From: Paenalcaligenes sp035302345
Lineage (GTDB): Bacteria; Pseudomonadota; Gammaproteobacteria; Burkholderiales; Burkholderiaceae_B
Direction of reading: 5' to 3'
NCBI GenBank assembly: GCA_035302345.1
Contig: DATGSS010000097.1
Span: 1 to 64,000 of the forward strand
Length of the DNA stretch: 64,000 bases
The position numbers and the translations under genes were made by a program. Of this stretch, positions 1-9,263 are shown piece by piece (position 1 is the first letter of the stretch; the number at the start of each line of letters is the position of its first letter). The notes beneath the pieces were generated by a model. That model was not told where the DNA came from. It saw only the letters and a list, made by a program, of their open reading frames with translations, and made no database searches.

Positions 1-214
1 GAAGATTGTCGCAGAGCAACTTGGCGTAAACGAGGCCGAGATCAAAAATGAGTCTTCTTTTCTTGACGACCTCGGTGCCGACTCGCTCGACATGGTCGAG
101 CTCGTGATGGCGCTCGAAGACGAATTCGAAACAGAAATACCAGACGAAGAGGCTGAAAAGATCACGACAGTTCAGCAAGCCGTTGACTACATTAACGCTA
201 ATAGCAAGCAGTAG
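1..214 (+). CDS. acpP: acyl carrier protein, C-terminal part (5' end outside window)
   Basis: Frame 2 reads an acidic protein ending at TAG 212-214, with the phosphopantetheine attachment motif GADSLDMVELVMALE; the Ser of DSL carries the prosthetic group. ACP shuttles acyl chains between the enzymes of type II fatty-acid synthesis in the cytosol. About 70 residues are visible of the usual 78-80, so only the first few codons are missing. The next gene is fabF, the usual partner, which supports the call. Confidence 0.96.
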   Translation, partial: KIVAEQLGVNEAEIKNESSFLDDLGADSLDMVELVMALEDEFETEIPDEEAEKITTVQQAVDYINANSKQ

Positions 215-223
215 TGATCGGGT

Positions 224-244
224 GGGGCAGTAGCTTACCGCCCC
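224..244 (+). other. hairpin in the acpP-fabF gap
   Basis: GGGGC-a-GTA-gct-TAC-c-GCCCC folds into an 8-bp stem with one A/C mismatch and a 3-nt loop, ten bases after the acpP stop. No T-run follows, so it is not a classical terminator. It may stabilise the abundant acpP mRNA or partly attenuate read-through into fabF; this role is inference. Confidence 0.35.
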
Positions 245-361
245 GATACGTGTGGCGGTTTCTCGCGATAGACCACTGCAGCTATGATGGTTTTCCTTCA
301 TGTTGATGTCAGGTGCCTGTCGTCCGAGCAACCGCTTTTTTTGTGTTAATAGGAGTCATCC

Positions 362-1594
362 GTGAAACGACGTGTCGTGATTACAGGTTTAGGCATCGTT
401 TCCCCTGTGGGCAATGATGTTAAAACCGCTTGGGATAACATTATCAATGGGCGCTCTGGCATCAGCAAGATCACCCGTTTTGATCCCTCCGCACTCAGTG
501 TTCACATAGCGGGTGAGGTTAAGGGCTTCGATGAGACGGAATACATCACCGCCAAAGAGGCCAAGCAGCTTGACACTTTCATCCACTATGGTTTGGCAGC
601 CGGTTTACAGGCTTGGCGCGATTCCGGCCTTGAGGTTACCGACGAGAATGCCGAACGCATTGGGGTGATTGTGGGGTCGGGCATCGGTGGTTTGCCGCGC
701 ATCGAGCTAGCGCAGACCGACTATTTAAATCGTGGGCCGCGCCGCATTTCGCCTTTCTTTGTGCCGGGGTCGCTGATTAATTTGGTCTCGGGCCAGCTCT
801 CTATCAATTTAGGCCTAAAAGGCCCCAGCTATGCGGTAGTATCTGCGTGCACAACGGGTTTGCATTCTATTGGTGATGCGGCTCGTTTGATTAAGTACGG
901 TGATGCAGACGTTATGATCGCTGGGGGTGCCGAGGCCACCGTCTCGCCCTTGGGCATTGGCGGTTTTGCTGCTATGCGTGCGCTGTCTACGCGCAATGAT
1001 GACCCAGAAACTGCTTCTCGCCCTTGGGACGTCGATCGTGATGGCTTTGTCCAAGGCGAAGGCGCTGGGGTGCTTGTGCTCGAGGAATACGAGCATGCCA
1101 AAAAGCGCGGTGCTCGCATCTATGGCGAGTTAGTTGGTTATGGGATGAGCTCAGACGCGCATCACATTACCATGCCAGATAGCGACGGTCCGCGTCGCGG
1201 CATGACTAACACCTTGCGCGATGCACAGCTCAACCCGGATCAGGTGCACTACATCAACGCACATGGGACATCGACCCCACTAGGTGACATCAACGAGACT
1301 AAATCCATCAAGCTCGCATTTGGTGATCACGCTAATGATCTCGTGGTCAGTTCCACCAAGTCCATGACCGGACATTTGTTGGGTGCAGCCGGGGGTGTAG
1401 AGGCCGTATTTACCACTTTGGCGGTGCATGAGCAGATCGCTCCTCCGACCATTAATATCTTTAACCAGGATCCTGAGTGCGATTTGGATTACTGTGCTAA
1501 CGAAGCGCGCAAAATGCCCATTGATTATGCGCTGACCAACTCTTTTGGGTTTGGTGGCACCAATGGCACTTTGGCCATAGGGCGTGTTGAATAA
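362..1594 (+). CDS. fabF: beta-ketoacyl-ACP synthase II
   Basis: Catalyses condensation of malonyl-ACP with acyl-ACP in fatty-acid elongation. The 410-residue length is typical. The thiolase-fold Cys-His-His triad is visible: C163 in SACTTG, H301 in NAHGTSTPLGD and H338 in SMTGHLLGAAGG, plus the C-terminal GFGGTNG loop. The start is GTG at 362, set by AGGAG at 351-355 six bases upstream. It lies 147 bp after acpP and overlaps or abuts the following small membrane-protein gene, as in other Burkholderiales. Confidence 0.96.
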   Translation: MKRRVVITGLGIVSPVGNDVKTAWDNIINGRSGISKITRFDPSALSVHIAGEVKGFDETEYITAKEAKQLDTFIHYGLAAGLQAWRDSGLEVTDENAERIGVIVGSGIGGLPRIELAQTDYLNRGPRRISPFFVPGSLINLVSGQLSINLGLKGPSYAVVSACTTGLHSIGDAARLIKYGDADVMIAGGAEATVSPLGIGGFAAMRALSTRNDDPETASRPWDVDRDGFVQGEGAGVLVLEEYEHAKKRGARIYGELVGYGMSSDAHHITMPDSDGPRRGMTNTLRDAQLNPDQVHYINAHGTSTPLGDINETKSIKLAFGDHANDLVVSSTKSMTGHLLGAAGGVEAVFTTLAVHEQIAPPTINIFNQDPECDLDYCANEARKMPIDYALTNSFGFGGTNGTLAIGRVE

Positions 1595-1613
1595 AACTAC
1601 TAGCTTATTAGCT

Positions 1614-2057
1614 ATGGACAGAAAAACCCAACAATGGCAGGTGCACCCTATCGGGCATGCCGGCTGGTTGGGTTTTTTTCTTTGGCTGTGTCTTTTGCTT
1701 TTCCTGGTTGTCTGGCTCGCGCAATATGCACTTGGGTGGGCGGTAGCGCTCAGTCTGGTGGGCGGTGCTTTAGCTATTAATGCTTTAATTCGTAGCTCAA
1801 GCAATCCAAAACAAGAACTTAGATTATGCCGTCATTCAGGCAGGTTATTATCCGGACTAGCTGGCCCGCTGCAGCCACGTCGAATGTGGTGTAGCCCTTA
1901 TTTTTGTACACTGTTACTGGATACAGATTCTGAATCTGGTGCAAAACAGCGCTGGGTGGTGTGTTGGCGCCACCACCACACTGCCGAACAGTGGCGCGCC
2001 CTGGTGCGTCTGTTAAGAACAGGTGCTTGGGCTCCTCAAGCAATGCGCAATCACTGA
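1614..2057 (+). CDS. small inner-membrane protein, YgfX (CptA)-like
   Basis: About 147 residues from ATG 1614; an in-frame GTG at 1584 would add 10 residues and overlap fabF by 11 bp, and neither start has a convincing Shine-Dalgarno site. Two adjacent hydrophobic segments near the N-terminus form a helical hairpin, followed by a cytoplasmic domain ending in HTAEQWRALVRLLR, which resembles the end of the YgfX family. In gamma-proteobacteria YgfX pairs with SdhE and was proposed as a toxin or flavinylation-linked membrane protein; no sdhE is seen here. It sits between fabF and rpoE. Family assignment is by eye. Confidence 0.6.
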   Translation: MDRKTQQWQVHPIGHAGWLGFFLWLCLLLFLVVWLAQYALGWAVALSLVGGALAINALIRSSSNPKQELRLCRHSGRLLSGLAGPLQPRRMWCSPYFCTLLLDTDSESGAKQRWVVCWRHHHTAEQWRALVRLLRTGAWAPQAMRNH

Positions 2058-2067
2058 GGGAAAAAAG

Positions 2068-2658
2068 ATGAAAAGCAACGATGTAGATGCTGATTTGGTT
2101 GCGCGGGCGCAAAAAGGTGATAAACGGGCTTTTGATTTGTTGGTGCTCAAATACCAACGGCGGATCATGCGCCTGTTAGGGCGTATGGTTCGTGATGTTG
2201 ACGAGCTCGAGGATTTAGCTCAGGAGACCTTTGTTAAAGCCTATCGTGCCATTAAGCAGTTTCGAGGTGATAGTGCTTTTTACACCTGGCTTTATCGCAT
2301 TGCTATTAATACCGCACGCAATTGGCAATCACGGCAATACCGGCAGCCACGCACTGTCGAGCCCTTTGAAAACGAGGATGGGGAAACTTTTGACCAAGTA
2401 GAGAACCTAACAGACATAAGCACCCCCGAGTCCATCTTGTTTAGCAAGCAGGTTGCCCAAACAATTCAGGATACGCTCAAGGGTTTGCCCGATGAATTGA
2501 GAACCGCGCTCGAGCTTCGCGAGGTTGAGGGCATGACCTACGAGGAAATTGCCCAAGCAATGGGCTGTCCCATTGGTACCGTGCGTTCACGGATCTTTAG
2601 GGCGCGTGAGGCGGTAGCAAACGCGCTACGTGCTCTACGCGAAGGGGGTGCACTTTGA
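2068..2658 (+). CDS. rpoE: RNA polymerase sigma factor RpoE (AlgU/sigma-E, ECF class)
   Basis: 196 residues from ATG 2068, chosen because GAGGG at 2056-2060 lies seven bases upstream; the longer in-frame start at 2023 has no such site. Sigma region 2 includes the RMVRDVDELEDLAQETFVKAYRAI segment in two halves around residue 40-65, and region 4 the helix-turn-helix MTYEEIAQAMGCPIGTVRSRIFRAR. It directs transcription of envelope-stress genes and is held at the membrane by RseA. The gene is followed by rseA, rseB and mucD, the classical sigma-E regulatory operon. Confidence 0.96.
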   Translation: MKSNDVDADLVARAQKGDKRAFDLLVLKYQRRIMRLLGRMVRDVDELEDLAQETFVKAYRAIKQFRGDSAFYTWLYRIAINTARNWQSRQYRQPRTVEPFENEDGETFDQVENLTDISTPESILFSKQVAQTIQDTLKGLPDELRTALELREVEGMTYEEIAQAMGCPIGTVRSRIFRAREAVANALRALREGGAL

Positions 2659-2742
2659 GTCATCTCGGGTATCACAGTGTAAATACATATGCTTGTTTGC
2701 AGGTAAATGCCACCATGCGGGTCAACACACCAGGAGTCATCA

Positions 2743-3231
2743 ATGCGTAAAAAATCTATTGAACAAGTTACGGTGGCTACCAGCCATTGGGAGGAAAGTG
2801 TTTCCACCTGGGTTGATGGTGAAGCGGCCATCCGTCCCGAGGATTTGGATAGTCCTTATGGGCGGCAGTTGTGGGATACCTATCATTTGATTGGTGATGT
2901 AATGCGCAGCCAAGAATTAGCTCTCGAGCCTTCCGAGCGATTTTATGCGCGTGTCTCAAAAGCTATCGACGAAGAGCCCACCGTTGTCGCACCGGGTCGC
3001 GTGCACACTTATTGGCCGCGTCGCTGGTCAGGGGTAGCTGTGGCAGCTGCGATGATATTGGCCCTGGGCGTCTGGTTAGGCATGGATTCAACCGCGCCAG
3101 TAACGGAAGAGGCACCTTTGTTGGTGCAGGCCGAGGATGAGCTGCCCTGGAGTGATTACATTGATGCGCATCAATCGCTAGCAGGGGTTGCACCAGCGCG
3201 TTATGCCTCATTTGCTGATGGTGTTCAATAG
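2743..3231 (+). CDS. rseA: anti-sigma-E factor RseA/MucA
   Basis: 162 residues from ATG 2743, set by AGGAG at 2732-2736. The N-terminal cytoplasmic half contains the RseA-type pattern (WxDGE near residues 23-27, LWDTYHLIGDVMRS around 43-56) that binds sigma-E. One transmembrane helix spans about residues 96-113, and a short periplasmic tail follows. Known family role: tethers and inhibits RpoE until cut by regulated proteolysis. It lies 84 bp after rpoE and 10 bp before the chosen rseB start. Confidence 0.9.
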   Translation: MRKKSIEQVTVATSHWEESVSTWVDGEAAIRPEDLDSPYGRQLWDTYHLIGDVMRSQELALEPSERFYARVSKAIDEEPTVVAPGRVHTYWPRRWSGVAVAAAMILALGVWLGMDSTAPVTEEAPLLVQAEDELPWSDYIDAHQSLAGVAPARYASFADGVQ

Positions 3232-3241
3232 GTTAAATATA

Positions 3242-4252
3242 ATGATGACGGTTGGGTCTATTTTTTCTCGAATGTGGGTATGGGCCACTGTGGTACTGCC
3301 AGCGATGGTATTTGGCAGTGTCGTATATGCGGCACCTCTGAGCTCTGCCGAGACTATGGAATTATTAAATAATGTTCAGCAGGCTGCTCAAACCGAGGAT
3401 TATGCTGGCATAATTACTCATAACAACGGCAAAGAGACCCAGTCTATGTATTTGGTCCATATTGTGGATGGTAAAGGTGAGCGAGAGCGTCTTGTGCTGC
3501 TCGATGGTGCCGAGCGCGAGTTTTTACGTGAAAATGAAATTACTCAGTGCTTGCTCCCAAACGAAGAGATCGTCATTCTAGAGCCTTCTCGAACGGATCG
3601 TTTTCCAGGCTTATTACACAGTCAGGACATCGATGTATCCGAGTCATATCAAATGACCTCCCTCGAGCAGTCCGCACGGATCGCTGGGCGTGAATGTCAA
3701 ATGTATCAATTAGACCCGGTTGACGAACAGCGTTTCAGCTATCGATTGTGCGTAGACCAAGAAACTTCTCTTTTGCTGCAAATGCAAACACTAGATGAAC
3801 AAGAGCGATTGGTTTTACAGGTGGCATTTGCTAGTGTAGATGTAGGAGCGCAGGTGGATTCATCTCGCTTAGAGTCTCCTTGGGATGTCCAGGAATGGCG
3901 TACGATCAGTGCCGATATGGACGAGGTCGATCTCAGCAGCCAAGGATGGCGTATACCGTATCCGTCTGGTTTTGTGCCTATCAAACAAGTGGTGCGTTCC
4001 ATGCCGCAGACACGACAGGTCGCCCAGTTATTATTGTCAGATGGTTTGGCTGCGATTTCTGTATTCATCGAGCCGGTCAGTGGCCAGGGACAACGCTTAC
4101 ATGCCGAAGATGGCAAGAAAATGGGTGGGGTGTATCTGCACCGGACCCAGATCGGGGAAAATTGGCTCACGCTCACTGGCGAGGTGCCGTTGGAAACATT
4201 GCAGTACTTAGGTCAGCATACGCAGTTTGTGCCCTTGACCAGCCACAATTAA
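3242..4252 (+). CDS. rseB: periplasmic sigma-E regulator RseB/MucB
   Basis: 336 residues from the double ATG at 3242/3245. Longer in-frame starts (TTG 3188, ATG 3203 and 3218) overlap rseA; the chosen one gives a clean signal peptide with a hydrophobic core at about 12-28 and a cleavage site after VYA. MucB/RseB N- and C-terminal domains follow, with the family pattern YAGIITHNNG near the start. It binds the periplasmic part of RseA/MucA and protects it from cleavage, sensing lipoprotein and LPS intermediates (family knowledge). Confidence 0.9.
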   Translation: MMTVGSIFSRMWVWATVVLPAMVFGSVVYAAPLSSAETMELLNNVQQAAQTEDYAGIITHNNGKETQSMYLVHIVDGKGERERLVLLDGAEREFLRENEITQCLLPNEEIVILEPSRTDRFPGLLHSQDIDVSESYQMTSLEQSARIAGRECQMYQLDPVDEQRFSYRLCVDQETSLLLQMQTLDEQERLVLQVAFASVDVGAQVDSSRLESPWDVQEWRTISADMDEVDLSSQGWRIPYPSGFVPIKQVVRSMPQTRQVAQLLLSDGLAAISVFIEPVSGQGQRLHAEDGKKMGGVYLHRTQIGENWLTLTGEVPLETLQYLGQHTQFVPLTSHN

Positions 4253-4273
4253 TTCGCGTCATAGGAGTGCTTT

Positions 4274-5731
4274 ATGCAACATAGCATGCGTCAAATCAAA
4301 GATAACAACCGACCATGGGTCCATTATTGGGCGCTATTACTTCTTAGTCTGGGCTTGTTATTTAGCTATAGTCTGGCGGCGCAAGGACGTATTGAAAACT
4401 TGCCCGACTTTACCCAGATTGTCGAAGAGACTGAGAGCTCAGTAGTAAATATTCGTACCACTGAATCCGTGCCCGTACGTTCGGGTCATGGGTTTGGCAG
4501 TGATCCTTATGATTTTTTCCGTTGGTTCTTTGGGCCCGATGCAGTACCAAAGCGGGGTCCACAGCAGCCGCACCAAGAGCCCGAGGAGCAGATTGTACCG
4601 CGCGGTGTAGGCTCGGGTTTCGTCATCTCGGATGATGGCTACATTTTGACCAATAACCATGTGGTCGCTGATGCAGAGGATATTTACGTCACCTTTGTAG
4701 ATGGCGAGGAATACTCTGCCGAGGTGATAGGTACTGACGAACGTACCGATGTGGCGCTTATCAAAATAGATGCCAAAGACCTCACACCCTTGCCCATTGG
4801 TAACTCTAAAAAGCTGAAAAAAGGCGAGTGGGTCCTGGCTATCGGTTCGCCTTTTGGATTGGATGCCACCGTAACGGTAGGGGTTGTCAGTGCGATTAAT
4901 CGTGATACGGGTGATTACCTGCCTTTTATTCAAACTGACGTGGCAGTTAACCCTGGTAACTCGGGTGGGCCATTGCTAAATACCCAAGGCGAGGTGGTTG
5001 GGATTAATGCCCAAATCGTTTCTCGCAGTGGCGGGTTCATGGGGATTTCCTTGGCCATCCCAATTGATGAGGCCATGGACGTCGTTGATCAACTCAAAGA
5101 GCACGGCAAAGTCACCCGCGGTCGCATTGGTGTCCAAATCACTAATGTTGATGATGAGGTCGCCAAAGCAATTGGTCTAGACAGCCACAAAGGTGCACTG
5201 GTCAGCCATGTCGAAGAAGATGGCCCTGCCGCCAAAGCAGGCGTGCGTAGTGGTGATGTGATCTTGGAATTCGATGGCAAACAGGTCAAACAAATGAGCG
5301 ACTTGCCACGTATTGTTGGAGCAACCCAGCCAGGTACCAAGGCTAAGATGAAAGTCTGGCGCAAAGGCAAGAGCGAAACCCTCAAGGTTACCGTGGATGA
5401 GCTCAAAACCGGCGACACCCAAGGCAAGGCACCTACCGCACCCCAAGAGCAAAGTAGTGATCGTCTCGGCCTGAGCGTTGCCGCGCTGGATGACGATGAC
5501 AAACGTCGCTTGGGTATCGACGAGGGTGTTGTGGTCGAATCTGCCAGCGGACCCGCAGCACGTGTCGGGTTGTCCTCTGGCGATATTATCCTACGCATCA
5601 ATGACGAGGATATTGATTCCGTCAAAGATTACGCCAAGGTCGTCGAAAAGCTACCCGCCGACAAACAGGCTGCTATTTTAGTGATGCGTGGTGGTAACGC
5701 CCAGTGGGTATTAATCACACCCTCTGAATAA
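4274..5731 (+). CDS. mucD: periplasmic serine protease Do/MucD
   Basis: 485 residues, ATG 4274 with AGGAG at 4263-4267. An N-terminal signal segment (about 17-36) directs export. The trypsin-like catalytic triad is visible as H129 (LTNNHVV), D159 (RTDVALIKI) and S230 (NPGNSGGP), followed by two PDZ domains at about 285-375 and 400-480. It degrades or refolds misfolded envelope proteins and, in Pseudomonas, feeds back on sigma-E. It closes the rpoE operon, and a strong terminator follows. Confidence 0.95.
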   Translation: MQHSMRQIKDNNRPWVHYWALLLLSLGLLFSYSLAAQGRIENLPDFTQIVEETESSVVNIRTTESVPVRSGHGFGSDPYDFFRWFFGPDAVPKRGPQQPHQEPEEQIVPRGVGSGFVISDDGYILTNNHVVADAEDIYVTFVDGEEYSAEVIGTDERTDVALIKIDAKDLTPLPIGNSKKLKKGEWVLAIGSPFGLDATVTVGVVSAINRDTGDYLPFIQTDVAVNPGNSGGPLLNTQGEVVGINAQIVSRSGGFMGISLAIPIDEAMDVVDQLKEHGKVTRGRIGVQITNVDDEVAKAIGLDSHKGALVSHVEEDGPAAKAGVRSGDVILEFDGKQVKQMSDLPRIVGATQPGTKAKMKVWRKGKSETLKVTVDELKTGDTQGKAPTAPQEQSSDRLGLSVAALDDDDKRRLGIDEGVVVESASGPAARVGLSSGDIILRINDEDIDSVKDYAKVVEKLPADKQAAILVMRGGNAQWVLITPSE

Positions 5732-5765
5732 TCTCTAAATATAAGCTAAAATACTGCTAGCCAAA

Positions 5766-5794
5766 GGGGGCGCCCGATGCGCCTCCTTTTTTTT
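5766..5794 (+). terminator. intrinsic terminator after mucD
   Basis: GGGGGCGC (5766-5773), a 5-nt loop, GCGCCTCC (5779-5786) and then eight T (5787-5794). The stem is eight pairs with one G-T wobble. It ends the sigma-E operon 35 bp after mucD and falls across the long in-frame start at 5777 of the next reading frame, which argues against that start. Confidence 0.85.
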
Positions 5795-5872
5795 GCCAAC
5801 CCTCTGATTTCTTTAGGGTATGATGCAAATACTCGAATCAACATTTTATTCAGTTACATGACAACCAAATCT

Positions 5873-7666
5873 ATGGAGTTTATCCGCAATTTTTCTATCA
5901 TCGCTCACATTGATCACGGTAAATCCACCTTGGCAGACCGTATTATTCAACAATGTGGCGGGCTTGAAGATCGTGAAATGTCCACTCAGGTATTGGATTC
6001 TATGGACATCGAACGCGAACGCGGGATTACTATCAAGGCGCAAACGGCAGCGCTGACTTATAAGGCCAAAGATGGCAATGAATATCGCTTGAATTTGATT
6101 GATACACCTGGGCACGTAGACTTTTCTTATGAGGTCAGTCGCTCTTTATCCGCTTGCGAGGGGGCGCTGTTAGTGGTGGATGCCTCCCAAGGGGTCGAGG
6201 CACAGACTGTGGCTACTTGCTACACAGCGATCGACCAAGAGCTCGAGGTCATACCAGTACTGAATAAAATTGATTTGCCCTCTGCTGATCCTTATGCGGT
6301 CAGCGATGAGATCGAGGATGTCATTGGTATTGACGCTACCGACGCGATACAGGCCAGTGCAAAGACCGGGCAAGGCATTGATGAAATCCTCGAAACGATT
6401 GTCCAACGTGTCCCGGCCCCAGAGGGTGACCGCGAGGCGCCCTTACAAGCCCTGATTATCGACTCTTGGTTTGATAACTATGTGGGCGTCATTATGTTGG
6501 TGCGCATTGTTAATGGCAAACTCAAGGAAAAAGACCCCATTCAACTGATGTCTAATGAGGCACAACACGAGGTAGACCATATTGGTGTATTTACCCCCAA
6601 AGCTACCCCAGTCAAACAATTAGAGGCGGGTGAGGTCGGCTTTGTAGTGACCGGCATCAAAGAGCTCGAGCAGGCCCAGGTCGGGGATACCATTACGCAT
6701 AGCGGCCATCGTGCTGCCAAACAGCCGTTGCCTGGTTTCCAAGAGGTCAAACCACAGGTCTTCGCGGGTCTATATCCCGTAGAGAGCAGTGAATACGATC
6801 AACTGCGCGATTCATTAGAAAAGCTCAAGCTCAATGACGCTTCGCTAATGTTCGAGCCCGAGGTCTCTCAGGCATTAGGTTTTGGTTTCCGCTGCGGCTT
6901 TTTGGGCTTGCTGCATATGGAAATTGTCCAAGAGCGGCTCGAGCGTGAATTCGATATGGATATCATCACGACGGCTCCATCGGTGATCTACGAGGTAGTG
7001 CGCACTGATGGCGAGGTCCTCTACGTGGATAGCCCCTCACAAATGCCCGAGGTCAGTGATATCGAAGAGGTCCGCGAGCCCATTGTCGAGGTCAACCTGC
7101 TCATGCCCCAAGACTATGTCGGGCCTGTCATGACATTGTGTAATGCCCGACGTGGGATCCAGAAAAACATGACTTATTTGGGCAAACAGGTCAGTTTGGT
7201 ATTCGAGATTCCGCTGGCTGAGATCGTTTTGGATTTCTTTGACCGTCTTAAGTCTGTGTCTCGTGGGTATGCCTCGATGGATTACGAGTTTCTGGAATAC
7301 CGCACATCAGATGTCGTCAAAGTCGATCTATTGATCAATGGTGACCGTGTAGATGCTTTGTCCATGATTGTGCATCGAGAGAGTGCCCGTACACGTGGTC
7401 GCGAGGTCGCCACTAAAATGCGCGAGATTATCCCTAGACAAATGTTTGAGATCGCCATCCAAGCAGCTATTGGCAATGATGTCATTGCCCGCGAAAATGT
7501 ACGCGCTTTGCGTAAAAACGTGCTGGCTAAGTGTTATGGTGGGGATATTTCACGCAAGCGCAAATTGCTCGAAAAGCAAAAAGCAGGTAAGAAACGCATG
7601 AAGCAGGTGGGCAACGTCGAGATCCCACAAGAGGCGTTTTTAGCCATATTGCAAGTAGAAGATTAA
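5873..7666 (+). CDS. lepA: elongation factor 4 (LepA)
   Basis: 597 residues from ATG 5873 (MEFIRNFSIIAHIDHGKST), matching the usual family start; upstream in-frame codons at 5777 and 5858 lie in or just after the terminator. GTPase motifs are G1 AHIDHGKS, G3 DTPGHVD and G4 NKIDLP, followed by EF-G-like domains and the LepA-specific C-terminal domain rich in basic residues (ISRKRKLLEKQKAGKKRMK). It acts as a ribosome-associated GTPase in translation, aiding initiation or back-translocation. lepB follows 17 bp downstream, the standard pair. Confidence 0.96.
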   Translation: MEFIRNFSIIAHIDHGKSTLADRIIQQCGGLEDREMSTQVLDSMDIERERGITIKAQTAALTYKAKDGNEYRLNLIDTPGHVDFSYEVSRSLSACEGALLVVDASQGVEAQTVATCYTAIDQELEVIPVLNKIDLPSADPYAVSDEIEDVIGIDATDAIQASAKTGQGIDEILETIVQRVPAPEGDREAPLQALIIDSWFDNYVGVIMLVRIVNGKLKEKDPIQLMSNEAQHEVDHIGVFTPKATPVKQLEAGEVGFVVTGIKELEQAQVGDTITHSGHRAAKQPLPGFQEVKPQVFAGLYPVESSEYDQLRDSLEKLKLNDASLMFEPEVSQALGFGFRCGFLGLLHMEIVQERLEREFDMDIITTAPSVIYEVVRTDGEVLYVDSPSQMPEVSDIEEVREPIVEVNLLMPQDYVGPVMTLCNARRGIQKNMTYLGKQVSLVFEIPLAEIVLDFFDRLKSVSRGYASMDYEFLEYRTSDVVKVDLLINGDRVDALSMIVHRESARTRGREVATKMREIIPRQMFEIAIQAAIGNDVIARENVRALRKNVLAKCYGGDISRKRKLLEKQKAGKKRMKQVGNVEIPQEAFLAILQVED

Positions 7667-7683
7667 TAAACTAAAGGTGGCGC

Positions 7684-8568
7684 ATGCACTGGGATTTTGC
7701 CTTAATACTATTTGTCTTGCTCGTGTTGACGGGCATCGTGTGGGTGTACGATCGCTTTTTTCATGCTAAAGAGCGTCGCCTCAAGGGTGAGCAAGCGGTA
7801 GCGGCATTACCTGCTGCTGGCAGCATGCCCGCCGATGAGCGAGCCGCTCTCGAGAAAAAAACCTACGAGCGGGCAGCGCGTATGCCTTGGTGGATTGAGT
7901 ACGGCGCCAGTTTTTTTCCGGTTATTCTGTTTGTCTTTGTATTGCGTTCTTTTATTGTCGAGCCGTTTCGTATTCCCTCTGGCTCGATGCTGCCGACATT
8001 GCAAAATGGTGACTTTATTTTGGTCAACAAATTTGATTATGGCATTCGCTTACCCGTAGTGAATAAAAAACTCATCCCGGTGGGCGAGCCCAAAGTTGGC
8101 GATGTATTGGTCTTTAAGTATCCGCTGAATACCGATATTGATTACATTAAGCGGGTAGTAGGCACACCGGGTGATACGTTGGAATATAAAAACCAGCGGT
8201 TATATCTCAACGGCACCGAGGTCAAACAGGTCCGAGACGGGGATTACTTTGAGCCTGACCGCGCACAGTATATCAATCAATACAAAGAGTATCTCGGTGA
8301 TGAGACCAATGAGATTTTGGTAAATCCCAATGTCAATCTGAACATTACTCCCATCGTGCGCTTCCCTCATTTTGACCAGTGTGAATATCGGCATAGCAGT
8401 GTGCGTTGCGAGGTTCCCGAGGGCTACTACTTTGTGATGGGAGATAATCGAGACAACAGCTTGGATAGCCGTTTTTGGGGTTTTGTACCCGAGGAAAATA
8501 TCGTCGGTCGTGCTTTCTTCATCTGGATGAACTTTAATGATTTTGGGCGTATAGGACGTTTTCACTGA
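7684..8568 (+). CDS. lepB: signal peptidase I
   Basis: 294 residues. Two N-terminal transmembrane helices (about 3-21 and 74-92) anchor a periplasmic catalytic domain. The Ser-Lys dyad is S101 in PSGSMLPTL and K156 in DYIKRVVGTPGD; the C-terminal box GDNRDNSLDSRFWG is intact. It removes signal peptides from exported proteins. AGGTGG lies just before ATG 7684. Its stop codon overlaps the rnc start by one base (TGATG), so lepA-lepB-rnc-era are probably co-transcribed. Confidence 0.96.
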   Translation: MHWDFALILFVLLVLTGIVWVYDRFFHAKERRLKGEQAVAALPAAGSMPADERAALEKKTYERAARMPWWIEYGASFFPVILFVFVLRSFIVEPFRIPSGSMLPTLQNGDFILVNKFDYGIRLPVVNKKLIPVGEPKVGDVLVFKYPLNTDIDYIKRVVGTPGDTLEYKNQRLYLNGTEVKQVRDGDYFEPDRAQYINQYKEYLGDETNEILVNPNVNLNITPIVRFPHFDQCEYRHSSVRCEVPEGYYFVMGDNRDNSLDSRFWGFVPEENIVGRAFFIWMNFNDFGRIGRFH

Positions 8569-9263
8569 TGTCGGCATTGGATTCCCTGCAAAAAGCTCTG
8601 GGCTACCAGTTTGAGCACAGTGCGCTCTTAGAGCAGGCCCTGACCCATCGCAGTTATGCCGCCAAGCACAACGAGCGGCTCGAATTCTTGGGTGACGGGG
8701 TGCTAAACTTTGTAGTAGCCGCACTTTTATTCGAGCAATTTCAACGCATTGACGAGGGCGATCTGTCACGAGTGCGCGCCAGTCTAGTCAAACAAGACAC
8801 CCTGGCCGAGTTAGCCCAACAGCTACAGCTGTCTGATTTATTACGCCTAGGCGAGGGTGAACTTAAGAGCGGTGGATTTAACCGTCCGTCTATCCTATCT
8901 GATGCCTTAGAGGCCATTTTAGGGGCTATTTACCTAGATGGTGGTTTCGAGGTAGTCAGCCAGGTCATTCATCGGATGTACGCGCCCTTGATTCAAAACT
9001 TAGACCCTAAAACCCTGGGTAAGGACGCCAAAACTTTATTGCAGGAAATAGTCCAGGGTTTACGCATTGATTTACCGGTATACACCGTGATCGCCACCGA
9101 GGGAGCCGCGCATAACCAGACATTTACAGTCAGTTGTGCAATTAACAAGCTTGCCATTAATACCCAAGCCCAAGGACGCAGCCGACGCGCCGCCGAGCAA
9201 GCGGCTGCTGCATTAGCTATTAAGGCTATCAAAGAACAGAAACAGCAAAAAGGTTCGTCATGA
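8568..9263 (+). CDS. rnc: ribonuclease III
   Basis: 231 residues. The RNase III signature NERLEFLGDGVL lies at about 36-47, and the second catalytic region ALEAILGAIYLDGG at about 110. A C-terminal double-stranded-RNA-binding domain ends in RSRRAAEQAAAALAIKAI. It cleaves double-stranded RNA in rRNA maturation and mRNA turnover. Translationally coupled to lepB (1-base overlap) and to era (ATGA, 4-base overlap), the conserved rnc-era arrangement. Confidence 0.96.
   Translation: MSALDSLQKALGYQFEHSALLEQALTHRSYAAKHNERLEFLGDGVLNFVVAALLFEQFQRIDEGDLSRVRASLVKQDTLAELAQQLQLSDLLRLGEGELKSGGFNRPSILSDALEAILGAIYLDGGFEVVSQVIHRMYAPLIQNLDPKTLGKDAKTLLQEIVQGLRIDLPVYTVIATEGAAHNQTFTVSCAINKLAINTQAQGRSRRAAEQAAAALAIKAIKEQKQQKGSS

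Noticed and set aside
2707..2742. Longer start for rseA at 2707
   Set aside because: The ATG at 2743 has AGGAG at correct distance; the extension lacks a binding site.
5089..5625. Minus-strand 178-codon frame opposite mucD
   Set aside because: It is a shadow of the well-supported mucD gene with Ser/Arg-rich sequence and no conserved pattern.
5777..5872. Longer in-frame start for lepA at 5777
   Set aside because: The codon lies inside the terminator hairpin loop after mucD, and the added residues do not match LepA; ATG 5873 matches the family start.
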